From DASZRZ01 sp963732925 (GTDB lineage Bacteria; Acidobacteriota; Terriglobia; Terriglobales; Acidobacteriaceae): a stretch of 64,000 nt of DNA. The stretch covers positions 496,001 to 560,000 of the forward strand of contig CAVTBJ010000012.1 of assembly GCA_963732925.1 (NCBI GenBank). Reading direction: 5' to 3'. The notes below the pieces were generated by a model that ran no database searches, was not told where the DNA came from, and saw only the letters and a list, made by a program, of their open reading frames with translations. This document shows, piece by piece, positions 1 through 8,589 of this stretch. The translations under genes and the position numbers were made by a program. Each line of letters starts with the position of its first letter. Positions within the stretch are counted from its first letter, which is position 1.

Positions 1-373
1 TAAAACGGGAGACTTCGCCGCCACCACCATATTTGATCTGCAAGAGCTCGTCGCTTGGTCGGGAAGGCAGGATATTCCGTATCGGCATCGGATTAACGCC
101 GGGCCTGCTCCGCATGGTGTGCGAATGGGCATGAGGGAAGATGATGGCGTCGCCGGTCGTGATGTGTACGGCCGCATGGCCCTGGCAATCGACCCAGCAT
201 TCACCGTCAATGACCACATGGAACAACGCCATGCATTCGGCTTGCGGCAACACCACACACGCCAGCAATCCGGGGTTCGGGGAATCGAGCGCCCATGGAG
301 AGGAAAAATGTGCAGTAAAAAACACTGAGCCCGAAAGGCGAATCACGCGCAGAACGTCAGAGAGAACATCCAT
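1..373 (-). CDS. AraC-family regulator, N-terminal cupin domain (partial)
   Basis: The minus strand is open from an ATG at 373 to the left window edge, about 124 residues, so the C-terminal DNA-binding half lies outside. The N-terminus reads MDVLSDVLRVIRLSGSVFF and continues with SPWALDSP and a TGDAIIFPHAHSHTM segment. This is the pattern of the Cupin_6 ligand-binding domain found at the front of many AraC-type transcription activators. The HTH domain cannot be seen, so the regulator call rests on the family of this domain. It is transcribed divergently from the selenium-binding-protein group at 592 and could regulate it; that is inference from position only. Confidence 0.75.
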   Translation of the reverse strand, partial: MDVLSDVLRVIRLSGSVFFTAHFSSPWALDSPNPGLLACVVLPQAECMALFHVVIDGECWVDCQGHAAVHITTGDAIIFPHAHSHTMRSRPGVNPMPIRNILPSRPSDELLQIKYGGGGEVSRF

Positions 374-591
374 GGCACCCTTCCCGGTTCCGGCGACCTT
401 CGATGCCGACTAGAGCCCGGGCAAAGAATCTCAGAGCCGTGGCATATCGTCAATCACATCTTGGCGTCCCAGTAAAAATACCTGGAGCCACAGATATAGA
501 CGCGAAGTACAGCAGGCGCGAAACTCCCCAGGTCACAAACGCACTTGGGACGCGCAGTAGCGACAAATGCAAACTGAGTAGGAGCCATTCT

Positions 592-2001
592 ATGCCGTTG
601 CTCAAGCCCGATCCGACATTTTATCCGTCTCCCAAAATGGCCATGCAGGCGCCTGCCGAGCGGCTGGTCTACGTGGCACTGATTAACCCGTCAAAACAAG
701 GGCGGCCCGACGCTATCGGTGTCGTGGATGTGGACCCAGATTCATCCGCCTACGGACATTTGCTGGAACAGGTGGAGATGCCTCAGGCGGGCGACGAATT
801 GCATCACTTCGGCTGGAACGCCTGCAGCTCGTGCCTGTGTCCTTACGCGCCGCATCCGCACATGGAGAGGCGATACTTGCTGGTGCCCGGGATCCATTCC
901 TCGCGCATTCACGTCCTGGACACAAGGCCGAATCCGCGGCGGCCCAAGCTCGTCCACACTATCGAAGCGGATGCCCTCGCGAAGCGCGCCGGTTATGCTG
1001 CGCCGCATACCATTCATTGCGGCCCTGACGGAATCTATGTCAGCGCGCTGGGTGCTCCGGACGGCGCTGGGCCGGGCGGGGTGTTTATCATCGACCCCGA
1101 AACTTTTGACGTGATCGGCCAGTGGGAGCTCGATCGAGGTCCGCAACAACTCTCCTATGACATCTGGTGGCATCTGGGATACGACACCATGGTCACCAGC
1201 GCTTGGGGAACCCCCAATATGGTGAAAGATGGCGTGAATCCCGAACTCCTCCTCGGCGCCAAATACGGCCATTCGCTGCACATGTGGAATCTTCGCCAGC
1301 GTCGCCATGTGCAAGAGTTGGACCTGGGCGCGGAACATCAAATGACTTTGGAAGTGCGCCCGGCACACAACCCCACGCGCCCGTATGGTTTTGTCGGTGT
1401 GGTCATGTCGCTGAAGGACTTGTCGGCTTCCGTGTGGACCTGGTATCGCGAGGGCGGTGCAAACGGTAACGGCAAATGGGCGATCAAGAAGGTGATCGAA
1501 ATTCCGGCTGAGCCGGCAGATCCGGAAAAGCTCCCGGCGTTACTGAAGGGATTCAAGGCGGCAGCACCCCTGATTACCGATATTAATCTTTCGCTGGACG
1601 ACAAGTTCTTATATGTCTCGTGCTGGGGGACGGGCGAGTTCCTACAGTACGACGTGAGCGATCCACTACACCCTAAGAAGACTGCTTCTGTACGCTTGGG
1701 AGGCATGGTGAGCCGCACCGCTCATCCCACCAAGCCCCAGCAGCCGTTGAACGGCGGCCCGCAAATGGTCGAATTGAGCCGCGACGGTCGGCGCGTGTAC
1801 CTCACCAATTCTCTCTACACGCCGTGGGACGCGCAGTTCTACCCGGACGGAATTCGCAGCTGGCTAGTCAAACTAGACACTAATCCTACGGGCGGGATGG
1901 CCCTCGATCCCAATTTTTTCCTCGAATTCGAAGGCATGCGCAGCCACCAAGTGCGTCTGGAAGGCGGAGATGCATCGTCAGATTCCTACTGCTACGCCTG
2001 A
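592..2001 (+). CDS. selenium-binding protein SBP56 / methanethiol oxidase
   Basis: Predicted 469-residue protein of the SELENBP1/MtoX family. Bacterial members oxidise methanethiol to formaldehyde, sulfide and hydrogen peroxide with a metal centre. The family signature HHFGWNACSSCLC lies at residues 71-83, with the selenium/metal-associated cysteines C78 and C81. Conserved histidine motifs follow (HTIHCGPDG, EHQMTLEVRP, and a C-terminal HQVRLEGGDASSDSYCYA). I chose the ATG at 592 because GGAG lies 7 bases upstream and family homology starts there; the frame is open further 5' but that part has no family character. I see no signal peptide. It heads a compact run of small genes, and no SCO1 or MauG gene follows as in some mtoX operons. 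Length is normal and the frame intact. Confidence 0.92.
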   Translation: MPLLKPDPTFYPSPKMAMQAPAERLVYVALINPSKQGRPDAIGVVDVDPDSSAYGHLLEQVEMPQAGDELHHFGWNACSSCLCPYAPHPHMERRYLLVPGIHSSRIHVLDTRPNPRRPKLVHTIEADALAKRAGYAAPHTIHCGPDGIYVSALGAPDGAGPGGVFIIDPETFDVIGQWELDRGPQQLSYDIWWHLGYDTMVTSAWGTPNMVKDGVNPELLLGAKYGHSLHMWNLRQRRHVQELDLGAEHQMTLEVRPAHNPTRPYGFVGVVMSLKDLSASVWTWYREGGANGNGKWAIKKVIEIPAEPADPEKLPALLKGFKAAAPLITDINLSLDDKFLYVSCWGTGEFLQYDVSDPLHPKKTASVRLGGMVSRTAHPTKPQQPLNGGPQMVELSRDGRRVYLTNSLYTPWDAQFYPDGIRSWLVKLDTNPTGGMALDPNFFLEFEGMRSHQVRLEGGDASSDSYCYA

Positions 2002-2015
2002 AAGGGGAGACCGTC

Positions 2016-2645
2016 ATGGAATGGAACACGATGCTGTTCCTGGGAGCGTTTCACGGCATCAATCCGGGCATGGGATGGCTGTTTGCGGTCGCGCTCGGGA
2101 TGCAGCAAGGCAGCACACGAGGCGTGTGGCGGGCACTGCCTCCGATGGCTGCCGGGCATGCTGCGGCAGTGGGCGGAGTCTTGCTGGCCGCAGCCGCAGC
2201 ACAGACGGTCATCCCCGTTGACCTACTTCGGCCGGCAGTCTCCGTTGCCTTGGTTGGATTTGGCGTCTATCGCCTTGTTCGTCACCGCCACCCGCGCTGG
2301 GTCGGTATGCAGGTCGGCTTTCGCGATCTGACGCTTTGGTCATTCCTCATGGCTTCGGCGCACGGCGCAGGGTTAATGGTGCTGCCATTCGTGATGACCT
2401 CGCCCGCGGGTGTGATGGCGATGCAAGCCCACCACGGGCATCAGATGGCGGCCTCGATATCAGGCTGGACGCCATGGGTGGCGCTGGTGGTCCACACCCT
2501 GGCCTATCTGAGTGTGACAACCTTTGTTGCCTGGGTCGTATACCGGAAACTCGGCCTGGCACTGTTACGCAAGCTCTGGTGGAACCTGGACGTGATGTGG
2601 GCTGCCTCGCTCGTGGCGACGGGGATGCTGACAGCAATTCTCTAG
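2016..2645 (+). CDS. polytopic membrane protein next to selenium-binding protein
   Basis: Predicted 209-residue hydrophobic protein with about six membrane segments. It starts 14 bases after the selenium-binding protein stop, with GGGGAGA ahead of the ATG, so the two are probably cotranscribed. Three membrane-embedded histidine motifs stand out: GAFHGINPGMGW at residues 11-22, AAGHAAAVGG and MASAHGAGLM. Intramembrane histidines like these occur in metal or small-anion transporters such as NicO- or TauE-like proteins, but I do not see a diagnostic family signature. A role in moving a metal or sulfur compound for the neighbouring enzyme is inference from adjacency. Confidence 0.75.
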   Translation: MEWNTMLFLGAFHGINPGMGWLFAVALGMQQGSTRGVWRALPPMAAGHAAAVGGVLLAAAAAQTVIPVDLLRPAVSVALVGFGVYRLVRHRHPRWVGMQVGFRDLTLWSFLMASAHGAGLMVLPFVMTSPAGVMAMQAHHGHQMAASISGWTPWVALVVHTLAYLSVTTFVAWVVYRKLGLALLRKLWWNLDVMWAASLVATGMLTAIL

Positions 2646-2673
2646 ATCGTTTATATGCTGAGGAGGAAGTGCG

Positions 2674-2958
2674 ATGGAACGCTATCTCATCGAAACACCG
2701 CACAGCGCGGAAGATTGTTTGAGTTTGGTTAAAGAACTGCACGTGCGGGGATATCTGCACAACTTCGACTGGGGATGCGGAACCGGCGTGCACACTGGTT
2801 GGGCAATCATCGAGGCCGAGAACGAAGCGCAAGCCCGCATGGCGATTCCGCCGCTGGTGCGAAAACAGGCTCGCATAATCCGTTTGAACAAGTTTGATGT
2901 AAGCGACGCCGCTTCATTGCACGCAGAAGACGCGGTCGTGCAGGGAAATCATAGGTAA
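2674..2958 (+). CDS. small conserved protein of ferredoxin-like type
   Basis: Predicted 94-residue soluble protein with a strong ribosome site (AGGAGG at 2661-2666). Features are an N-terminal MERYLIETPH strand, FDWGCGTGVHTGWAIIEA in the middle and a VRKQARIIRLNKF strand. The alternating strand/helix layout fits an alpha/beta ferredoxin-like fold of roughly 90 residues. I do not recognise a catalytic motif. It sits in the same run as the selenium-binding protein and the membrane protein before it, which suggests a shared function I cannot name. Confidence 0.7.
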   Translation: MERYLIETPHSAEDCLSLVKELHVRGYLHNFDWGCGTGVHTGWAIIEAENEAQARMAIPPLVRKQARIIRLNKFDVSDAASLHAEDAVVQGNHR

Positions 2959-2996
2959 ACCTCATCAAGAGAGAATGACGTTTGACAGGAGCAACC

Positions 2997-3500
2997 ATGT
3001 GGCGACCATCGATGCGCAGCTTCGTGCGAGGGCAGGGTTTTCTTGATGTGGATGAAAGATCGACTGCTGGCTGGTATAACGCACTGATGTTTCAACCGAG
3101 ACTGATCGGCATTTTGGTCGCGGCAGGCATCGCCATTCAGAGCGCCGGATGGTTCTTGGTGCTTTCGGGGATTTTGTGGTGGAACGTAATCTTGCCGGGA
3201 CTGAATCCGTTTGACGCGCTGTACAACGTCCTGATCGCATTGCCGCGCGCAGGGCTGCCCCGTCTGGGACCTGCGCCAGCGCCCAGACGGTTCGCGCAAG
3301 GCATGGCCGCAAGCTTTACGCTGGTGATCGGTATTTCGCTGCTGCAGAGATGGTCTGCGGTCGCGTGGATTTTTGAGGGATTGATCGCCATCGCCTTGTC
3401 GGACTTGATCTTCAGGCGATTTTGCCTCGGATCAGCCCTTTTCAACCTGTTGCGCAGGCGCAACACGCCGGCAGCGGCTGGAGAAATCCGTCCTGCTTAG
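2997..3500 (+). CDS. integral membrane protein, DUF4395-like
   Basis: Predicted 167-residue protein with three to four membrane segments. I chose the ATG at 2997 because AGGAG lies at 2987-2991; a TTG at 2982 in the same frame is less likely. The segment FQPRLIGILVAAGIAIQ and the later PRRFAQGMAASFTLVIG resemble the DUF4395 layout, in which a hydrophobic hairpin is followed by a (P/R)RFAQ turn and two more helices. The assignment is tentative. It follows the preceding small gene by about 40 bases and probably belongs to the same transcript. Confidence 0.65.
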   Translation: MWRPSMRSFVRGQGFLDVDERSTAGWYNALMFQPRLIGILVAAGIAIQSAGWFLVLSGILWWNVILPGLNPFDALYNVLIALPRAGLPRLGPAPAPRRFAQGMAASFTLVIGISLLQRWSAVAWIFEGLIAIALSDLIFRRFCLGSALFNLLRRRNTPAAAGEIRPA

Positions 3501-3711
3501 AACAGAGTCTCATGCCAGTGTCGTCTAAAGAAAAGCACGAATAGAGTTCGGCTGGCATCCCGCGACCGGCTCGAGCACTTTGCGGTGCTTGTGCCGCATG
3601 AAGAACGATGTTTCGAAAACAGACATGTTCGAGGCCACAACGGCAATGACTGTTCTTGATTGAACTCCTGGCGCAGTGATCTGAGAATTGGCCCTCAACA
3701 GGGAGGTTGAA

Positions 3712-4113
3712 ATGAGGTTCACGAGAATTGCATTCGGAGTCGCTGCGGCGTATGGCTTTCTGAGCCTGCTTCCGTTGTACTTCTTGCGGGACCTCATGGG
3801 CCGCATGGCGCCGCCTACGATCAACCATCCGGAGTTCTACTACGGCTTTGTCGGCCTGGCGCTGTTGTGGCAGTTCGTCTTTGTGCTGGTGGCCCTTGAC
3901 CCCGTTCGTTACCGGGTGATTATCCCCATTGCGGTACTCGAGAAATTGGTGTACACAGTTCCGGTCCTCCTGTTGTATCCCGCGGGCGATGTGCACCCGA
4001 ATGTATTGGGCCCCGCGCTTGTCGATCCAATATTCGGCATTCTTTTCATCATCGGATATTTCCGCATCCGTAATCTGCGAATTCCCGAGGTTCATTCCAT
4101 CGCCTCGCGGTGA
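3712..4113 (+). CDS. four-helix membrane protein, unknown function
   Basis: Predicted 133-residue protein with four hydrophobic segments and short charged turns. The ATG at 3712 has GGGAGG at 3701-3706, a good ribosome site, so I prefer it to the in-frame ATG at 3688. The sequence includes a FYYGFVGLALLWQFVF helix and a C-terminal GILFIIGYFRIRNL helix. I do not recognise the family. About 210 bases separate it from the previous gene, so it may have its own promoter. Confidence 0.65.
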   Translation: MRFTRIAFGVAAAYGFLSLLPLYFLRDLMGRMAPPTINHPEFYYGFVGLALLWQFVFVLVALDPVRYRVIIPIAVLEKLVYTVPVLLLYPAGDVHPNVLGPALVDPIFGILFIIGYFRIRNLRIPEVHSIASR

Positions 4114-4292
4114 CAGGCAGATTAGTCCGAAGCGCCGCCGCAGTGGATTAGCACAAGGCTTGCCCGTCTGCTGCCTGAATACACAAGATCTTGCGAAGGC
4201 CGCAAATCGCGACGGTACACCAGGGTACAACAATAGCTCCCGAATTGTGACGCTCCACGAGCAGTTTTGAAATTTGTAAGTGCTTGAAAACG

Positions 4293-4368
4293 TGGTGGCC
4301 AGGGACGGACTCGAACCGCCGACGCCAGCCTTTTCAGGGCTGCGCTCTACCACCTGAGCTACCTGGCC
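4293..4368 (-). tRNA. tRNA-Phe (GAA)
   Basis: On the minus strand a full cloverleaf can be read: acceptor GGCCAGG pairs with CCTGGCC, the D arm contains AGCTCAGGTGGTAGAG, the anticodon stem CAGCC/GGCTG encloses the loop CTGAAAA (anticodon GAA), and the T arm has GGTTCGAGTCC. The discriminator is A and the CCA end is encoded (4293-4295). Total length is 76 bases. Confidence 0.96.
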
Positions 4369-4550
4369 ATTCTGGGAATCGGGCACGGCGCGAACAGCGT
4401 GCCGATGACAAGCCGATGACGAGCAAAAGCGTCCGGTGAGGGACGGCCCCATTCTAACAACGGCAGTGGAAAGCTCACAACCGGAAATGATGTGTTCTCC
4501 GGCGGCTGCGAAGTGCGGGGGGGGGGATCCGCGGAGGTTGTTGCGATGCT
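4369..4550. other. gap with G10 tract, no gene seen
   Basis: No supported coding sequence. It holds a short direct repeat (GCCGATGAC twice near 4400-4422) and a run of ten G at 4517-4526. Nothing here resembles a promoter or structured RNA beyond the upstream side of the tRNA. Confidence 0.5.
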
Positions 4551-4703
4551 CTACTCAGTCCGTTCTGGCCGAATCACGTCACTGCTGGCCAGTTGAACGG
4601 CGGGCGCGGGGTTTTCCTGTCCGTGATGGTCATGAAGTCCCTGAGCAAGTTCTTCGGGGCTGATGCGGCGGCGGCACGTGTAGCAGAGGATGACTGCTGC
4701 CAT
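4551..4703 (-). CDS. possible 50-residue CxxC protein
   Basis: A short minus-strand frame beginning MAAVILCYTCRRRIS, with a CxxC pair and a later HDHH stretch. A CGAGGT ribosome-like site precedes the ATG. It lies downstream of the secreted hydrolase gene, in the same direction. There is no homology I recognise, and a frame this short may be chance; I list it because the ribosome site and the CxxC pair favour it modestly. Confidence 0.3.
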   Translation of the reverse strand: MAAVILCYTCRRRISPEELAQGLHDHHGQENPAPAVQLASSDVIRPERTE

Positions 4704-4837
4704 GACGGGTACCTCGTTGGTCCCAACCATAGCGCGGAGAGAGAGACGGCGAAAGGTGCCCAGGGTAACCGAGCGGATAACCTCGGTCACCCGCCTCCAC
4801 CTGTCCTTCCAGCAGTTTCCAACCGGCATCACGACCT

Positions 4838-5857
4838 CTAAAGCCCCGGCTTCCCCGCATCCTCGGAGGGAGTGGGCTGGCTTGCGCCCGCGTTTGGCGT
4901 GGACGCGCTCTCCAGCCAGGCGGTGTACCAAAGATTCAGCAGCATCTGTGATCCGGCTGCCAAGCGACGACGCACGAATTCACGGCCTTCCGCAGTGCCA
5001 GCATCGGTGAATCCGCCCCGCTTCTCCAACGCATAAAGTGGTTCCACCAGGCGCAAGGACTGCCGCAGGTAAGCAATGTAGTCCTGGAAAGGATGGGCCA
5101 GCCGCCGAGGAGCTTCCACTAAATCGGCAAACTGAAGCCGTTCGAGGTTACGGTTGACGAAGTCGGTTTCAAAGCGGTGGTGAATATCGGGTGAAGTGGT
5201 ATAGCCATGTGGATTCGGGCCTACCCAGCCGTTGTACTGAACGCTGGTGTGCATCGGGTTGGCACCGTCGGCCACGTAGTGCCCCAGCCAGCCGGCGTAG
5301 TAGATGGCGTTTTGCTCGGCGGGATAGGTGTCGAGGTTGGCCACTCGCAAGCGGCGGTATTCCCGAAACGCGACTTTCAGCCGTTCGTAGACCTCAAGGG
5401 TGATGTAGGGTTGCAGGCCGATTCGTTCCGGCAGGTACTGGCTGGGATCTTTGGCCGTGCGCCGCCTCTGCTCCAGATACTGGTAGAACTGGTAGCGCGT
5501 AAGCGGAAACTCCTTCAGGCCGGCAAGGGCATCGAGATTGATGAAATGGTCCGGTTCCTGCGCTCCTTTCAGCGTAGGTTCGGAGTCGCTTCGCCAGCGG
5601 TCAGGCTCCGGTCCCAGATAGGCAATCTGGGAGACGGCGTTGCGCAGGAACGGGGGCATGCTGCCCGGAATCTTCTGGGCCGCCACGCGGTTGACCAGGA
5701 TGTGCCCCTGGTCTCCCCAGGCGTAGGCGAGCTGGGGAGGAATCGCGACCAGCAACGCCAAGGCCGTGGCTGGCCGGATCACGGACCAGGTCCATTTCCA
5801 GTGGGCAACAGCCGGTGGCAACGTGCTGGACTCCTGACTGGGATCAAGCGGAAGCAA
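4838..5857 (-). CDS. secreted S1/P1 nuclease or zinc phospholipase C-like protein
   Basis: Predicted 339-residue protein with an N-terminal hydrophobic segment (about residues 28-45) that ends in PQLAYAWGDQGH. The mature protein then starts with W-G-x-x-G-H, the usual N-terminus of the P1 nuclease / phospholipase C fold, where the terminal Trp and this His bind zinc. Other likely zinc ligands are in EPDHFINLD, GWLGHYVADGANPMHTS and HHRFETD. The order of motifs matches the family. Whether the substrate is a phospholipid or single-stranded nucleic acid cannot be told from sequence. A proline- and serine-rich tail follows the catalytic region. Confidence 0.82.
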   Translation of the reverse strand: MLPLDPSQESSTLPPAVAHWKWTWSVIRPATALALLVAIPPQLAYAWGDQGHILVNRVAAQKIPGSMPPFLRNAVSQIAYLGPEPDRWRSDSEPTLKGAQEPDHFINLDALAGLKEFPLTRYQFYQYLEQRRRTAKDPSQYLPERIGLQPYITLEVYERLKVAFREYRRLRVANLDTYPAEQNAIYYAGWLGHYVADGANPMHTSVQYNGWVGPNPHGYTTSPDIHHRFETDFVNRNLERLQFADLVEAPRRLAHPFQDYIAYLRQSLRLVEPLYALEKRGGFTDAGTAEGREFVRRRLAAGSQMLLNLWYTAWLESASTPNAGASQPTPSEDAGKPGL

Positions 5858-5912
5858 CGATCACTTTAGCAGAGAGGGAAGGCGCACCGGCAGATCGTCG
5901 CCGCATTGAGAC

Positions 5913-5948
5913 AAAAAATTGCCCGGGCTCAGAAGAAAACCCGGGCAA
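5913..5948 (-). terminator. rho-independent terminator of TPR gene
   Basis: Perfect 9-bp inverted repeat TTGCCCGGG / CCCGGGCAA (5919-5927 and 5940-5948). On the minus strand it is followed by six T residues (5913-5918). It lies just downstream of the TPR gene ending at 5970. Confidence 0.85.
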
Positions 5949-5969
5949 AGGTTCGCTTGCGGGAAAGCA

Positions 5970-7343
5970 CTAGGGCTGGCGTGCCGCCGGGGGCTGCTGA
6001 CTCTCCGGCAAGGGCTGGAGCAGTCCGCCGTTAGGCGGCTGCTGTGGCGGTTGAGAGGAAGGGGATTGTTGCTCCGCCGGAGGCTGCTGGTTTTCCGGGA
6101 GCGGCATCAGCAGGCCGCGCTGCGGCTGAGAAGCGGGCTGCGCCGGCTGCATGGCCGCAGGCTGCTGCGGGTTCCCCGATGGCTGCGGCACCTGGGGCAG
6201 CGGTCCCGACCGGGGCGGAAGAGCCGATTGGGGCGGATTCTTCGGCTCCACCACCAGGCTGCCGTTGCGATGGCGGAGCAGGACCGGACCGCCTTCCATT
6301 TCGCGGACGCGATGGGCCGCTTCGATGCGGGCCTCGACTGCGATTTCTCCCTGGTCGGCTACTTCACCCACGCGCTTGCCTTCCATGTCCTGGCGGGTGG
6401 CAATGTCCACGCGGTCGCCGCGGCCTGTCGCTTCCTGCGCACGGCCGTAATAGAAGTCCGCGGTTTCGCGGTCGCCGGCAAGTTCCGCCATATAGCCCAT
6501 ATTGTTCAGGGTGAAGGCATTCGTTGGATCGAGTTTGTAGGCCTGCTCAAAATATTTGCGCGCCAGTTGGGGCTCATTGCGGTTAGCGGCGGAAACGCCC
6601 TGCAGATTAAGCCGGGCCACCTGCGTCTCACGGGATTGGGAGTTGCGGATCAGGTCGCGCAGCTTGTCTGCATTTTCGGCAGCCACTTTGCTGATGGCCT
6701 TGCCGCGCCAGTCCTTGTCGGGAGTCACAATCACCGGCTCGCCCGAGCGCAGGTTGGCTGCCTTGATGTAGTACGACAGCGCGCTTTCAAAATCCCCTTC
6801 TTTCTCCTTGGCAAATCCAAAATTATTGAGGGTGAAGGGATTGTAGGGATCCAGCGCGAGGGCTTTCTGCAGGACGAGATCGGCTTCCGGGGCCCGGTCC
6901 TTCATGAGCAGGCCGATGGCCTGCAGGTTGTACTGATTAATTCTCAGCTTGCTGTCGTCGGCTTTGCCGGCCACGGTGGCCACTGATTTTCCCTTCAGGG
7001 ATGCGGTGGTGGACGCGGCGACGGTCGCATTCGTGGCATGTTGCGAGGCCAGCGCATAGAAACGCTGGGCCCGGTCGATCTGGCCTTCTAATTCGGCGAT
7101 GTATCCGAGATTATTGAGCGTAAAGGGATCGTTCGGGTCAAGCAGGTAGGCTTGATAGAAGAGGTTTTTAGCCTGTTCGAAATTGTGATCCTTCACCGCC
7201 TTGACGCCATCCTGGTTGAGCTTCTGCACGGGGGTGGGCTTGCTGCTCTTGGGAAGGGTGATGCGCAACTGGCCCACGGCCGGCAACCCCGCCAGTGATG
7301 CGAGCGATAAAACTGAAATCAGGAGCAGGGAACGTGACCTCAT
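5970..7343 (-). CDS. secreted TPR protein with three repeated modules
   Basis: Predicted 457-residue protein with a signal peptide (residues 1-24, ending PAVGQ). Three long modules of about 115-130 residues each carry TPR helices with the shared core DPxxxFTLNNxGY, seen as DPNDPFTLNNLGY, DPYNPFTLNNFGF and DPTNAFTLNNMGY. The last 110 residues are rich in Pro and Gln and contain a duplicated GLLxPLPExQQPPA element. TPR arrays usually bind other proteins. The Pro/Gln tail suggests an extended, probably periplasmic region. Partner unknown. The upstream 300 bases are shared with the divergent gene at 7652. Confidence 0.85.
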   Translation of the reverse strand: MRSRSLLLISVLSLASLAGLPAVGQLRITLPKSSKPTPVQKLNQDGVKAVKDHNFEQAKNLFYQAYLLDPNDPFTLNNLGYIAELEGQIDRAQRFYALASQHATNATVAASTTASLKGKSVATVAGKADDSKLRINQYNLQAIGLLMKDRAPEADLVLQKALALDPYNPFTLNNFGFAKEKEGDFESALSYYIKAANLRSGEPVIVTPDKDWRGKAISKVAAENADKLRDLIRNSQSRETQVARLNLQGVSAANRNEPQLARKYFEQAYKLDPTNAFTLNNMGYMAELAGDRETADFYYGRAQEATGRGDRVDIATRQDMEGKRVGEVADQGEIAVEARIEAAHRVREMEGGPVLLRHRNGSLVVEPKNPPQSALPPRSGPLPQVPQPSGNPQQPAAMQPAQPASQPQRGLLMPLPENQQPPAEQQSPSSQPPQQPPNGGLLQPLPESQQPPAARQP

Positions 7344-7651
7344 AGTGAGGCGGACCTCCAGACCTTTCCGCAGCTTTCTTTCCGCATCTTTCCGCGAATT
7401 GCCTCATGCCACCGGCCCTTAGGCGGGCAAGACATTCCTGAATGTTGGATGGGAATTGCGGCTCTGAGTTTGTCTGGGTTGTCAGGAGTTAAGTATGTTT
7501 TCCGGCAGCCCCGCTAACTGGAAGTGGGGAAAGCGCATCCAACTACAGCAGGTGCCGTAGACGTGTTCATGATTCTGTCTTTGCAGCAATCCGGCGAGAG
7601 ACGGACTTGGGCGGGGGTGGGTTTTCTGAAATGTTCCGAGGGTATTCGCAT
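7344..7651. promoter_or_regulatory. divergent intergenic region
   Basis: About 308 bases between the divergent TPR gene and the gene at 7652. It must hold both promoters, but I cannot point to a convincing -35/-10 pair. Open frames inside it are short and unsupported. Confidence 0.35.
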
Positions 7652-8524
7652 ATGAAATTGTTCGCGATTGGGGTGCTGGCGCTTTCGGTTGTGGCCCTTC
7701 CCGGCTGGGCCCAGAAGTCCAACCCTGCTCCTGCCGAGGTCAAGAACCCGGGATATATCGATCCCAACGAATCGCTGTTTCATCGCCAGCCACTTCCGGA
7801 TGGGCCGATTTCCCTCATTGGAGGGACGGTGCAGAGCGTGGATCCTATACGTAGCCGAATGCAAGTGAAGGCCATCGGGGGAGACACGAGAACGATGGCA
7901 TTCGACGACCGGACCCAGGTCTTGCGGGACGGCCAGGCTGTTACCTATGACAAGATCCGCAAAGGCGAGCGCGTCTATGTGGATACGATTCTCTATCAGG
8001 ACAAGGTCTTCGCCCGTAGCGTACGAATTGAGACCAACCCGGGCGAGGCGGATGCCCGCGGCCAGATTACCGCGTATGACCCCGCCAGCGGCCGGATGAG
8101 CCTGATGGACGAGCTTGCCTCGCAGGCGGTCGCGTTCAAAGTGGATTCCAACACGCAGGTCACCAGCAAGAACGGCCCGGCGCGAATCTCCGATCTGGTT
8201 CCGGGGTCACTGGTGACGGTGAAATTCGTGCCCGGACGCAATCAGGAAGGGCTGGCCCGCCAAGTGGCAATTCTGGCGGAGCCCGGAAGCAAGTTCGTCT
8301 TCGCAGGCACCGTGACCAATATCAATCTGCGGCAGAGCATGTTTTCCATTGCCAACAAGACCGACCACAAAACCTACGATCTCAATTTCAATCCCGCGGA
8401 AGTGGCCAACCTCAACCAGCTGAAGATCGGCAGTGAGGTCATAGTCACCGCCGAATTCAGCGGGAACGGATACCGGGCGCAGGACATCGATATCACCGCC
8501 TCGCAGGCAGAAAACACGCACTGA
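7652..8524 (+). CDS. secreted protein with three DUF5666-like beta modules
   Basis: Predicted 290-residue protein. The ATG at 7652 has GAGGG at 7638-7642 and opens a signal peptide ending GWAQ near residue 21. After a short linker come three similar segments of about 60 residues, starting GGTVQSVDP, GQITAYDPASG and AGTVTNINL. Each ends with a hydrophobic G-x-x-V-x-V strand (GERVYV, GSLVTV, GSEVIV). This repeated small-barrel layout is typical of DUF5666-type periplasmic proteins. No catalytic residues are evident. Function unknown. Confidence 0.75.
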   Translation: MKLFAIGVLALSVVALPGWAQKSNPAPAEVKNPGYIDPNESLFHRQPLPDGPISLIGGTVQSVDPIRSRMQVKAIGGDTRTMAFDDRTQVLRDGQAVTYDKIRKGERVYVDTILYQDKVFARSVRIETNPGEADARGQITAYDPASGRMSLMDELASQAVAFKVDSNTQVTSKNGPARISDLVPGSLVTVKFVPGRNQEGLARQVAILAEPGSKFVFAGTVTNINLRQSMFSIANKTDHKTYDLNFNPAEVANLNQLKIGSEVIVTAEFSGNGYRAQDIDITASQAENTH

Positions 8525-8540
8525 GCCGCCGGAAAATAGG

Positions 8541-8569
8541 AAGGCCCCGGGGAGAAACCGGGGCCTTTT
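8541..8569 (+). terminator. rho-independent terminator
   Basis: Perfect 10-bp stem AAGGCCCCGG / CCGGGGCCTT (8541-8550, 8558-8567) followed by TT, 17 bases after the stop at 8524. It lies between convergent genes and may act on both strands, but the T run favours the plus strand. Confidence 0.85.
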
Positions 8570-8589
8570 GCTTTGCGCCGCATCAGAAG

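Noticed and set aside
3442..4452. 336-residue minus-strand frame across the tRNA-Phe
   Set aside because: It reads through the tRNA gene (giving a VAQVVERSPEKAGVGGSSPSL-type translation) and is antisense to a well-supported membrane protein gene. A known artefact type.
4517..4526. Run of ten G residues as a phase-variable switch
   Set aside because: It lies in a gap, not within a supported gene or a recognisable promoter, so a switching role has no support.
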